The notes under the pieces were generated by a model. The model saw only the letters and a program-made list of their open reading frames with translations. It was not told the DNA's origin and searched no databases. Position numbers and translations under genes: made by a program. A stretch of DNA of 64,000 bases from Paenibacillus aurantius (GTDB lineage: Bacteria; Bacillota; Bacilli; Paenibacillales; NBRC-103111): NCBI RefSeq assembly GCF_032268605.1, contig NZ_CP130318.1, positions 997,501 to 1,061,500 on the forward strand, written 5' to 3'. Shown here one piece after another: positions 51,302 to 59,327 of this stretch (position 1 is its first letter; each line of letters starts with the position of its first letter).

Positions 51302-52090
51302 TCAGGGCAGCTTGGCGTGAAGCACCGTACGCTCCGATCCGTCCTCCGTGCAGGTAATCAAGGTCAGCACCTTGTCCCGGTTGCTGCGGTTCAGAACGGT
51401 AAGATCGTCGGGAGCTACCGTTTTTTTCTCATAGATGGTGTAGGCATAGGGGGTTCCCTTGTAGACAAGCGTGACGGTATCTCCCGCCTCGAGCTCGTGA
51501 AGCCGGCTGAACAAGCGGCCGTAGGTGTAGCTGTTGTGGCCGGCTATCACACAGTTGCCCACCTCCCCGGGGAGGGCGGTGCCCGGCATATGGGCGGCGG
51601 TTATTTTCAGATTCGCAGAGCTGATGCCGTCCAGGACGGGAAGCTTCAGTCCGATTCCATCGATCTCGATCACTCCGAGAAGAGGCGAGGGCGGGCTTTT
51701 GCTTGGGGCTGGTTTTGCCGGTTTTGCCGGGTTTACCGGCGTCTCGGCCTTCCGATCATCCGGCCGGGCAACGGGCTTCGCTGTTGCCGCGGGAGCGGAT
51801 TTCGCGGCCGGAGAGGGAGAGGATACGGCCGGCTTGGGCTTGGCGGCTTCCGGCATCGGGCCTTCCCCGGCTTCGGGCTCCTCCGTTTCCAGCAGCCGGT
51901 TCAATTCCAGCCCCGCTTCTTCCAGGGCGGTGAGCTCGGATTCGGCTGCGTCCTCCGCACCGGCGGCCATCCGCTCCGCCTCGGCGAGCAGAAGACTCTG
52001 GCGGTACTCGCCGTACATCCGGTTGGCCGTCGGATAGAGAAGCAGAACCGTTCCTAACAAGAGGGCTAATAAAGCGGCTGCTTTGCGCAT
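51302..52090 (-). CDS. srtD: Class D sortase
   Basis: A 262-residue protein: signal-anchor helix (about 4-21), a Pro/Ala/Lys-rich linker (about 70-135), and a sortase barrel with His185 (AGHNSYTYG), Cys247 (LITCTED) and Arg254. The TLxTC motif and overall form fit class D sortases of spore formers. It would anchor LPXTG proteins to the wall. The LPQTG protein gene lies 66 bp upstream on the same strand, so it is the probable substrate and co-transcribed partner. Confidence 0.93.
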   Translation of the reverse strand: MRKAAALLALLLGTVLLLYPTANRMYGEYRQSLLLAEAERMAAGAEDAAESELTALEEAGLELNRLLETEEPEAGEGPMPEAAKPKPAVSSPSPAAKSAPAATAKPVARPDDRKAETPVNPAKPAKPAPSKSPPSPLLGVIEIDGIGLKLPVLDGISSANLKITAAHMPGTALPGEVGNCVIAGHNSYTYGRLFSRLHELEAGDTVTLVYKGTPYAYTIYEKKTVAPDDLTVLNRSNRDKVLTLITCTEDGSERTVLHAKLP

Positions 52091-52156
52091 GGCGGCTCCT
52101 TTCTCATGACTAGAGGTTAAAAAAAGAAAGAGGAGCCGCGGCTCCTCTTTCCCGGT

Positions 52157-53674
52157 TTACTTGCTGCTTCGGCGTCTCAAGAGGAGAACGCCGGCTGCGA
52201 TCAGGCTTAGGCCGGCCGCATAGAGGCCAAGGGGCCGGGATTCGCCCGTCTGGGGCAGCCTGTCGACGGGTGAAGCGGAAGGCTCATCAAGCAGCGTTTC
52301 CTCGGATACGTTCCCTTGGGTGCCTTCCGCAAGCGTCTGATCCGGTTTATCCGGGGTCAACTCGTTATTATTGTCGGAAGCGGGAGGCTGGCTGCTGATC
52401 GGGCCTATGACGATACCCGGAACGGTCGACGGACCAGGACTTGGGCTCGGCAAAGCCGTATCGGGACTTGGTGAAGGAGTGGTCCCGGTCGATGCCGTCC
52501 CTCCGCCTGTCGGACTCGGAGTGATAACGGGCACCGGGCTAGGCGTATTCGCAGGTGTAGTCGTAGGTGCAGGAGTCGGCGTATTCGAAGGTGTAGTCGT
52601 AGGTGTAGGAGTCGGCGTATTCGCAGGTGTAGTCGTAGGTGTAGGAGTCGGCGTATTCGCAGGTGTAGTCGTAGGTGTAGGAGTCGGCGTATTCGCAGGT
52701 GTGGTCGTAGGTGTAGGAGTTGGCGTATTCGCAGGCGTAGTCGTAGGTGTAGGGGTTGGCGTCGGCGTCGGCGTAGGCGTCGGAGATGCCGCCGGCGGGC
52801 AGGTGCCGGAATCAAAAGCAAAGGAGGCGGTTTCCTGGCCGTGGGCGTAAACGATCAGCTTGCCGGGCGGTGTTAACGTTCCTGTCAGCGGAATCGATTC
52901 AAAAGGACCCAGGACTGCCGAGCCTTTGATATCCGTTCCTTGGAACTCCCACCGGTAATCCAACTCCACATCCAGCTTGTTTTTCAAGGTAAAGTTCAAA
53001 GGGTAGGAGGCCGCTCCATCGCAGGCTTTAATCAACTCGGTAGTAGGGATCCCGACGGCGTTATTGACCTTTGCAATGAAGAGGAGCTCCGGAGGATGTC
53101 CTCCCAGGGACAACTGGGTAATCTTGTCTCCCATGTAACCGTCCACCTGATAGGGACCCCAATCGGGCAAATCGACGGGTACGGTATACGTGGTACCCCG
53201 GGCGCTGCTGCCTCCCGTATAGATGCCGGTTACGGAAGCATGAAGAATTTGAACCTGGTAAGGAGCGCCGGCCACGGTTACTTTATCGACTACGTTAAGC
53301 GGATAGCGGTAGCTGGAGACCGTTACCTTGACGCACGCATTTTGCTTCACGGTGAAGGTCACGTTGGCTTTACCGGTGGCAGCACTATCTGCTAAACTGA
53401 TGACAGCAGGGCCTACGTAGGTTTTGTCGACCGATGGGCTTGTGCAGGCTTGAGGACCAGGCGTTGGCGCGTCTGTTCCTCCCTGATTGGGGTTTCCGGA
53501 ACCCGGACCGTACGTGTCGCCGGTTACGGTATCCGATCCGTAGGTACTTGCCGTAACGGTGGGCGAAACTTGTCCATTCTGCTGCTCATCCGCGCTGGCC
53601 GCAAGGCCGAAGCTCGACATCAGCAGAGTGCCCAGCAGGACGGCAACCATAGGGCGTTGGTATGCTTTCTTCAT
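52157..53674 (-). CDS. LPXTG-anchored surface protein with Thr/Pro repeats
   Basis: A 505-residue exported protein: signal peptide (1-28, ending AASADE), a folded N-terminal region (about 80-295) with several Cys and strands, a Thr-Pro-rich stalk built from a 12-residue repeat (TPTPTPTTTPAN, about 305-376), and a C-terminal sorting signal with LPQTG at 473-477, a hydrophobic helix and RRRSSK. A likely wall-anchored adhesin or spore/cell surface protein. It is the first gene before the class D sortase gene. Confidence 0.92.
   Translation of the reverse strand: MKKAYQRPMVAVLLGTLLMSSFGLAASADEQQNGQVSPTVTASTYGSDTVTGDTYGPGSGNPNQGGTDAPTPGPQACTSPSVDKTYVGPAVISLADSAATGKANVTFTVKQNACVKVTVSSYRYPLNVVDKVTVAGAPYQVQILHASVTGIYTGGSSARGTTYTVPVDLPDWGPYQVDGYMGDKITQLSLGGHPPELLFIAKVNNAVGIPTTELIKACDGAASYPLNFTLKNKLDVELDYRWEFQGTDIKGSAVLGPFESIPLTGTLTPPGKLIVYAHGQETASFAFDSGTCPPAASPTPTPTPTPTPTPTTTPANTPTPTPTTTPANTPTPTPTTTPANTPTPTPTTTPANTPTPTPTTTPSNTPTPAPTTTPANTPSPVPVITPSPTGGGTASTGTTPSPSPDTALPSPSPGPSTVPGIVIGPISSQPPASDNNNELTPDKPDQTLAEGTQGNVSEETLLDEPSASPVDRLPQTGESRPLGLYAAGLSLIAAGVLLLRRRSSK
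52545..52760 (-). repeat. Six 36-bp tandem repeats inside the LPXTG gene
   Basis: Six in-frame copies of a 36-bp unit beginning GTATTCGCAGGTGTAG on the plus strand, differing at a few positions. They encode the Thr/Pro stalk of the surface protein. The period is a multiple of three, so copy-number changes alter stalk length and not frame. Confidence 0.9.
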
Positions 53675-54011
53675 GCAGCACCTCGTTTTTGTTATTATTT
53701 TATTGGCAAAGAACGGACGTTAGAACCGGGTCGGACAGGCCTATGTACAGACGGCGCATTGGACGATCATTTTGGGCTGGGCGGCAACCGGGACTCCTCC
53801 TTTCATTTCGGGAATGGGCTTTCCTAACCGCCGTAACCGAAATTAAGACCTTAGGCCCGATAAGGATAGGAAAGAAGAACGTTTCTGCTGTGTATTAACC
53901 TTATTTTTCCGACTATAAACGCCGGAATGGAAAAAAATTCATGGAGCGGAACGGCCTGCTTTTTGCGGCTTTAGGCATGGGGGTCTGCTCCAATTTTGAT
54001 ACAATAGACCT
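53675..54011. other. Intergenic region upstream of the LPXTG gene
   Basis: About 340 bp. An imperfect stem (GGCGG ... CCGCC, roughly 53765-53830) can form. GAGGTG precedes the LPXTG start codon. No gene, riboswitch or convincing promoter was recognised. Confidence 0.4.
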
Positions 54012-54160
54012 AGTTTCACATGAAATTTTGCCATAAAACGTTGGACAGACACGAAGCGCAGATGCCGGGAACACCTGCGCGAGCGCTCAACGAATGGGCT
54101 TCCCTTGCATACGTCAGACCGCAGAGCGGACGCTCCAGGCGGTCTATTTTTTTTTGGGAA
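54012..54160 (+). ncRNA. Putative antitoxin RNA overlapping holin-like toxin gene 2
   Basis: A TACAAT hexamer (54000-54005) could drive a plus-strand transcript that ends at the hairpin AGACCGC (54116-54122) / GCGGTCT (54139-54145) followed by nine T residues. The same hairpin sequence ends the corresponding region of copy 1. It overlaps the toxin 3' end in antisense. The -35 is poor and both ends are inferred. Confidence 0.42.
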
Positions 54161-54227
54161 AAGCCAAAATCATCACAATCAGGGTCGCGAATGAAATCAT
54201 CAGCGTCAAAGCATCTTTCATTTCCAT
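54144..54227 (-). CDS. Small holin-like type I toxin (Hol_Tox family), copy 2
   Basis: A 27-residue single-TM peptide, MEMKDALTLMISFATLIVMI at the N-terminus and KKK at the end, about 70% identical to copy 1 at 16044. ATG at 54227 has AGGGGGTG 8 bp upstream. The stop codon lies at the edge of the opposing hairpin, as in copy 1. Confidence 0.82.
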   Translation of the reverse strand: MEMKDALTLMISFATLIVMILAFPKKK

Positions 54228-54432
54228 AAGCACATCACCCCCTTCTGCTGGGAACGGGAGCGAGCCGACCGCCCTGACAGAGCCGCCATTCCCTTGTGTG
54301 CATGTCCAAATTATAACACACGAGCAGAGAAATAGGAACATCCGTTCGCATTTGTTCCCGCCTTATCCGTTTAACCAGAGCGGACGCAGGGTAAACAATT
54401 TGTACAGGTTGAAAGGGAAGAAGGCGAAAGAG

Positions 54433-55659
54433 ATGAACCTAGCTAAGAGCGGCGGAGCCGCTTTGCTGTCGGCTGCCCTGCTGGGCATGTGGGGCTGCTC
54501 GTCGGATACCCGCCAGTCGGTCGGCTCCGGAGCTTCCCCGCTTGTGCGCCCGGCGGCGATGTCGGACACCGTGCAGGCGGCAGCGGAACCATCCATGCAG
54601 GCGGAAGGGGTGGCCGGCCCGAAGGCTCCCCCGGCAGCACCGGCTAAGGAAGGGGAAGCGAACGGACCATCCGCTTACGGCGGCAGCCGGCCGGCTGCCT
54701 ATACGGGAGATGAACTGTTTGAGATCGGCACAACGGACAGCTGGTGGGGGCTCATGAACCAAAAGGGAGAAACGGTGGCCGAGCCGAAGTACCGGCTGTC
54801 CTTTCCTTCGACGGACGGAATTTCCCTGGTCAATCCCGTGCCGGGGTCGGGTCTGGAGCCGGCCGCTTTGATCAACGCGGGAGGGAAGGTCATTGCCTCG
54901 GGCTTTGACTTCTCGGGCGAAATCTCGGAAGGGCTCGTCTATGTCAAGAAGGCAACGAAGCAGGTCTTCCTCGACTACGAAGGACAGACGGTGCTTGACC
55001 TCGGCCGGCTGCCGGCCGATGCCCGTGTCGGGGGCTTCCATGACGGGCTGGCCAAAATCGACAGTGGCTCGGAGCATTATTATATCGACCGGAGCGGAAA
55101 GACGGTGCTGCAAACCTCCTATGCCCAGGCGGGAGATTTCTCGGAAGGGCTTGCTTACGTGCCCGGGGAAGGCTTTCTGGATAAGTCGGGGAACCTGGCC
55201 ATCGTGCAGAAGGACTACGTCAAGGCCTATCCTTTCAAGGAAGGCTTAGCCAAAATCGAATACCCGGACCGTACCTACAGCTATATCGACAAGTCGGGAA
55301 CGGTTCTGACGGAGCGGCGGTTTACCCGGGCGACCGGCTTCTCAAGCGGCCTCGCGGGGGTTTCGGAAGGGGAAGGCTTCCGCTATATCCATCCGAATGG
55401 AGAGAACGCCGGGACTGTCGTTTGGGAAGATGGCAGGGAATATTCCGAGGGACTGGCTGCCGTTAAGCAGGGCGGCAAATGGGGATATATCGACCCGAAA
55501 GGGCAGCTGGTGATCGAGGCCAAGTATGAAGAGGCCTTTCCTTTCCGTAACGGGCTTGCGGTGGTTTATACGGGAACAGACAGCGGTCAGGATACGCTGT
55601 ATATTGACCGGGAAGGAAAGGTGGTTCGTCCCAAGCTGGAGGGGAGCCCCTCCAGTTAA
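54433..55659 (+). CDS. WG-repeat putative lipoprotein
   Basis: A 408-residue exported protein. The N-terminus LLSAALLGMWGCSSD looks like a lipoprotein signal, though the lipobox (MWGC) is not ideal. A Pro/Ala-rich linker follows, then six or so WG-like repeats (WWGLMNQKGETV, WGYIDPKGQLVIEAKYEEAF) from about residue 100 to the end. WG repeats form a beta-propeller-like protein-interaction surface. Start at 54433. The frame runs further back to 54094 only across the toxin locus. Confidence 0.85.
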   Translation: MNLAKSGGAALLSAALLGMWGCSSDTRQSVGSGASPLVRPAAMSDTVQAAAEPSMQAEGVAGPKAPPAAPAKEGEANGPSAYGGSRPAAYTGDELFEIGTTDSWWGLMNQKGETVAEPKYRLSFPSTDGISLVNPVPGSGLEPAALINAGGKVIASGFDFSGEISEGLVYVKKATKQVFLDYEGQTVLDLGRLPADARVGGFHDGLAKIDSGSEHYYIDRSGKTVLQTSYAQAGDFSEGLAYVPGEGFLDKSGNLAIVQKDYVKAYPFKEGLAKIEYPDRTYSYIDKSGTVLTERRFTRATGFSSGLAGVSEGEGFRYIHPNGENAGTVVWEDGREYSEGLAAVKQGGKWGYIDPKGQLVIEAKYEEAFPFRNGLAVVYTGTDSGQDTLYIDREGKVVRPKLEGSPSS

Positions 55660-55703
55660 GCCTGCAGGCGGCCTGGTCCAGCTGTTGAGTTCGGAAGACG
55701 GAA

Positions 55704-55799
55704 CCAGTGCCTTATCCGGTAACTTTGTTGGCGGAGAAAACATCCGATGCGCACGAAAACCAATAGGAAGCCGAGCAACACTCACGGATAAGACACCAG
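55704..55799 (+). repeat. MITE-like repeat, copy B (complete)
   Basis: A 96-bp element with ends CCAGTGCCTTATCCG and CGGATAAGACACCAG. Interior GGTAACTTTGTTGGCG and CAATAGGAA match copy A, giving roughly three-quarters identity by eye. Confidence 0.82.
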
Positions 55800-55829
55800 G
55801 CAGCCTAAAGGAACAAGCGCCCATGCCCA

Positions 55830-55875
55830 AAAGAACCTTTCTCCAAGCAGGAATCCAGCTGGAGAAAGGTTCTTT
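55830..55875. terminator. Bidirectional terminator after nnr
   Basis: A 15-bp perfect stem (AAAGAACCTTTCTCC and its complement) with A/T tails, between the convergent lipoprotein and nnr genes. Confidence 0.82.
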
Positions 55876-55907
55876 GGTAGGAAGCCGTTTTGCTTACGAT
55901 GCCAATT

Positions 55908-57452
55908 CTACAAATGTTCCACCAGATCGCCCGGCAGAAGAGAGGAGTCCGTGAGACGGGAAGCCGCGGCCCGGTCCCCCGCTAGTCCGTGCAGGTACAC
56001 CCCGAAGCAGGCGGCCTGCACGTCGGACAGCCCTTGGGCAAGCAGGCTTACGATGACGCCGGATAATACGTCGCCGGAGCCGCCCTTAGCCATGGCCGCA
56101 TTGCCGGTGGGGTTAAGGTAAACGCGGCCGTCCGGTGCGGCGATGACGGTACGTGCTCCCTTCAGCACGAGCGTAACGCCGTGTTCGGCGGCATACCGGC
56201 TGGCGTGGCCGATGCGGTCCTTCTGCACCTCGGCGGTGGTCGTCCCGGCGAGCCGGGCCATCTCGCCGGGGTGGGGCGTGAGCACGGTACCGGCCTCCCG
56301 GCGGGGCCACGAGGCGAAGTCGGACGCCTCCGCCAGCATGTTGAGGGCATCGGCATCGAGCAGCAGCGGGCAATCGGCGCCTTCCCAGATCTCGCGCAGC
56401 CACTGGTCGTCCTCGGCGTAGCGGCCCATGCCGGGCCCGATCGCGAGCGCATCCCGCTCGGCGGCGAGCGCCGTAATCGCGCCCGCGGCCACGTGCGTCC
56501 AGTCGCCGTGGCCCGCGTCCGCGATGCCGGCGAGCATCGCCTCGGGCAGACGCCCGAGCAGATGCGGCGCGAGGCTCGCGGGCACGGCCCAAGTCGCGAG
56601 CCCGCAGCCCGTACGCAGCGCCGCCTTCGCGCAGAGCAGCCCGGCGCCGCTCATGCGCTGCGTGCCGGCCGCGATGAGCGCGTGGCCGTAGCTGCCCTTG
56701 TGCGAGTCGGCGCTCCGCTTGCGGCTCACGTCGAGGCCGAGCCCCGCGAGCACGGCCTCCGTCACGAGCTGCACCCGCACGCCGTGCTCCTCTGCGAGCG
56801 CGGCCGGGATGCCGATCGGCCGGACGGCCACCGAGCCCGCCGCTTCCGCGCCGGGGAACTGCACGAGCCCCCGCTTCAGGAAAGCGAGGGCGACCGTGCG
56901 TTCCGCGCGGAGGCACGGCTCGTGCACGGCGCCGGTATCGGCGTCGAGGCCGCTCGGCACGTCCGCGGCGACGACCGGCACGCCGGCGCCGTTCGCCTCG
57001 CGGATGAGCGCCGCATAGGGGCCGCGCGGCGCGCCTTTGGCGCCGGTGCCGAGGAGCGCGTCGATGGCGCCGTCATAGCCGTCCCAAGGGATCTCCATCG
57101 TCCCGTAGACGAACGAAGGGATCCCGAGACGGGCGGCGATGTCGCGCTGCACGGCCGCTTCCCCGGCGAGCGCCTCCGGCGGCTCCGCGTAGACGACCTC
57201 GGCCAGGACGCCGGCCTCGAGCAGGTGACGCGCCGCAACGAGGCCGTCCCCGCCGTTGTTGCCCTTGCCGGCCAGGATGAGCCAGCGCTTGCGCAGCCGG
57301 TGCCCGGCGGCTTCCCGTTCCCGGGCAAGCTCAAGCGCTTCCCGCGCGATTTCCCTTCCCGCGTTTTCCATGAGCACAAGCGCGGGAAGCCCGATCGTCT
57401 CGATCGTATGGCGGTCCAGCCTGCGCATTTCCTCCGAGGTTACGATATACAT
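55908..57452 (-). CDS. nnr: Bifunctional NAD(P)HX epimerase / ADP-dependent dehydratase
   Basis: A 514-residue fusion. The N-terminal epimerase domain (YjeF_N) has GKGNNGGDGLVAARHL and ADVPSGLDADTG. The C-terminal carbohydrate-kinase-like dehydratase has NPTGNAAMAKGGSGDVLSG, TPHPGEMARL and KGSYGHALIAAG. It repairs hydrated NAD(P)H, which fits the NAD island at 7.5-11.3 kb. The ATG at 57452 has AAAAAGGAG upstream. A 12-codon extension was rejected. Confidence 0.95.
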   Translation of the reverse strand: MYIVTSEEMRRLDRHTIETIGLPALVLMENAGREIAREALELAREREAAGHRLRKRWLILAGKGNNGGDGLVAARHLLEAGVLAEVVYAEPPEALAGEAAVQRDIAARLGIPSFVYGTMEIPWDGYDGAIDALLGTGAKGAPRGPYAALIREANGAGVPVVAADVPSGLDADTGAVHEPCLRAERTVALAFLKRGLVQFPGAEAAGSVAVRPIGIPAALAEEHGVRVQLVTEAVLAGLGLDVSRKRSADSHKGSYGHALIAAGTQRMSGAGLLCAKAALRTGCGLATWAVPASLAPHLLGRLPEAMLAGIADAGHGDWTHVAAGAITALAAERDALAIGPGMGRYAEDDQWLREIWEGADCPLLLDADALNMLAEASDFASWPRREAGTVLTPHPGEMARLAGTTTAEVQKDRIGHASRYAAEHGVTLVLKGARTVIAAPDGRVYLNPTGNAAMAKGGSGDVLSGVIVSLLAQGLSDVQAACFGVYLHGLAGDRAAASRLTDSSLLPGDLVEHL

Positions 57453-57737
57453 GAGCGGACATCTCCTTTTTGGTGGAATTGGGTTCAAAGGTTCAAGCCC
57501 GCTTAAGGTGCGGGGGTTTTTACAGATCCATAGGGGAATGATAGAATCAAGTATAGCGAAAAAAAGCCCCCGGCACTACTTTCCCGCCGCTGCAGCGATC
57601 CGTTGGGCCGTGAAGGGTGCCCGTATCACGCGCTTGAAGCGAGAAACGGCCCGGACCGGGGGAAAGGCGGCAGCCAAGGCTCCTTTGCTTGGTGCCGTCA
57701 TATACTAAGGAAAACCGACCAGCAGGAGGATGTTAGC
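57453..57737. other. Divergent intergenic region upstream of map
   Basis: Contains a plus-strand hairpin CCCGC/GCGGG followed by TTTTT near 57497-57521 with no gene before it, and a GC-rich stretch (CCCCCGG ... CCGGGGG, 57567-57660) that could form a long stem before the methionine aminopeptidase gene. I could not match it to a known riboswitch. Confidence 0.35.
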
Positions 57738-58484
57738 GTGATCATAATCAAGACCCCCGAAGAAATAGAGAAGATGAGAGCGGCCGGCCGTCTGCTGGCC
57801 TCCTGTCATCAGGAAATCAAGAAGAGAATCAAGCCCGGCGTGACGACCTGGGAGATCGACCAGTTCGTCGAGAAGTACCTGGAGGAACACGGCGCGGTGC
57901 CCGAACAGAAGGGCTACCACGGCTACGAGTACGCCACCTGCGCCTCCGTCAACGACGTCATCTGCCATGGCTTTCCTAAGAAGGAGCCGCTGAAGGAAGG
58001 CGATATCGTGACCATCGACATGGTGGTCAACCTCGACGGCTGGCTCGCCGATTCCGCGTGGTCCTATCCGGTCGGAACGGTTTCCCCGGAAGCCCAGGCG
58101 CTTCTCGAAACGACCGAGGAGTCCCTCTACCGGGGGATTGAGAAGGCCGTGATCGGCAACCGGATCGGAGACATCTCGAATGCGATCCAGACCTTCGCCG
58201 AAGGACGCGGCTATTCGGTCGTACGGCAGTTTATCGGCCACGGCATCGGCTCGGAGATGCATGAGGCTCCGGAGGTGCCCCACTACGGACCCGCCGGAAA
58301 GGGCCCCCGGCTGAAGGAAGGCATGGTACTCACCATTGAGCCGATGCTGAACATCGGACGCTACGAGGCGAAGGTCGATGCGGACGGCTGGACCGCCCGT
58401 ACCGTGGACGGCAGCTTGTCCGCCCAGTACGAGCATACACTGGCCATTACGAAGGACGGCCCGTTGATCTTAACGAAGCTGTAA
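57738..58484 (+). CDS. map: Methionine aminopeptidase, type I
   Basis: A 248-residue protein with the pita-bread fold motifs: HGYEYATCASVNDVICHG, DIVTIDMVV, the first Asp ligand in GWLADSAWS, GHGIGSEMHEAPEVPHYG, and IEPMLNIG. It removes the initiator Met. GTG at 57738 is chosen for AGGAGG 8 bp upstream. The wider frame has no ribosome site. A perfect hairpin without a T-tract (CCGTCCGGCTG, 58571-58597) follows. Confidence 0.95.
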   Translation: MIIIKTPEEIEKMRAAGRLLASCHQEIKKRIKPGVTTWEIDQFVEKYLEEHGAVPEQKGYHGYEYATCASVNDVICHGFPKKEPLKEGDIVTIDMVVNLDGWLADSAWSYPVGTVSPEAQALLETTEESLYRGIEKAVIGNRIGDISNAIQTFAEGRGYSVVRQFIGHGIGSEMHEAPEVPHYGPAGKGPRLKEGMVLTIEPMLNIGRYEAKVDADGWTARTVDGSLSAQYEHTLAITKDGPLILTKL

Positions 58485-58668
58485 GGAGGAAGACTCCCAG
58501 GATCTCCGCCGGCTTCGGAAATTCTTATCCGGCAAGGCGTTCCGAAGGCGGGAGCTCCCGGTTTCTCGACCCGTCCGGCTGTCCTGCAGCCGGACGGGGA
58601 GGACCGGAGCGCTTGCCTAGCGGCCGGCGTTATTCATACCATTCCCATTAAGAAAGCAGGTAGAAGCC

Positions 58669-59055
58669 ATGATACATAAACTAGAGCATGTCGGCATTAT
58701 GGTGAAGGACATGGACGCTTCCATTCGATTCTATACGGAGATTCTGAACCTGGAGCTTGTCGGCCGGGAGAAGCTGGACAACGGGGTGGAGCTTTCCTTC
58801 CTGTCCTATCCGGATACGGATCACATTCAGGTGGAGCTCGTGGGGCGCGGCAGCGATGACATCCCGGCCGCCGGCAAGGTCGACCATCTGGCCTTTACGG
58901 TAAGCAACATCGAAGCGGAAGTGGAGCGTCTCAGAGGGCTTGGGGTGAAGTTGATCGACGAGAAGCCGAAGACCATTCTGGGCGGCGTTCAGATCGCCTT
59001 CTTCTATGGTCCCGACGGGGAACGCCTGGAATTCTTTCAACCGAAGCAAGCCTAA
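58669..59055 (+). CDS. VOC-family protein (glyoxalase/dioxygenase fold)
   Basis: A 128-residue protein with two beta-alpha-beta-beta-beta modules. Putative metal ligands are His7 (LEHVGIMV), Glu56 (IQVELVG), His73 (KVDHLAFTV) and Glu121 (ERLEFFQ), the spacing of glyoxalase I-like lactoylglutathione lyases. Substrate unknown. GAAAGCAGGTAG is a weak ribosome site before the ATG. Confidence 0.85.
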   Translation: MIHKLEHVGIMVKDMDASIRFYTEILNLELVGREKLDNGVELSFLSYPDTDHIQVELVGRGSDDIPAAGKVDHLAFTVSNIEAEVERLRGLGVKLIDEKPKTILGGVQIAFFYGPDGERLEFFQPKQA

Positions 59056-59196
59056 CGCAGTAACGAAAGCGCTATCCGGGCAGCCGGGTTCTTCAACCGG
59101 ACAGGCTTTCGAATCCGAAGGTTTCGGCCGACCGCCCGATTTTCCCTGATCTTTTCCGTTTGGCGGTGAATCGTTCCCTCATAGGCTCTCTTCTGG

Positions 59197-59222
59197 CTTT
59201 ACGGCCGGAAGGGGGCCTTTTT
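59197..59222 (+). terminator. Terminator-like hairpin
   Basis: GGCC...GGCC stem with GGAAGGG loop, followed by TTTTTT. It separates the VOC gene from the histidine kinase. Confidence 0.5.
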
Positions 59223-59327
59223 TGGCTTCCCGGTTTTCGGCAATTCCCTGACTTGTAGAGGATTTTGTGGAAAAATGTAGAATATTATCCCAGGACGGCA
59301 CCATTGTGTTTGACGGGAGGGCTTTTT

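Noticed and set aside
52545-52760. CRISPR array
   Set aside because: The 36-bp repeats are adjacent without spacers and are in-frame coding sequence for a Thr/Pro stalk.
53741-53806. 21-codon ORF upstream of the LPXTG gene
   Set aside because: No ribosome site at useful spacing and no recognised family. It is likely chance.
54094-54432. N-terminal extension of the WG-repeat gene
   Set aside because: The extra 113 codons run through the toxin 2 locus and its antisense RNA hairpin, and the lipoprotein signal starts at 54433.
56181-57506. 441-codon plus-strand ORF over nnr
   Set aside because: It is antisense to the clearly recognisable nnr gene and has low-complexity Arg/Gly/Ala composition from high-GC codons.
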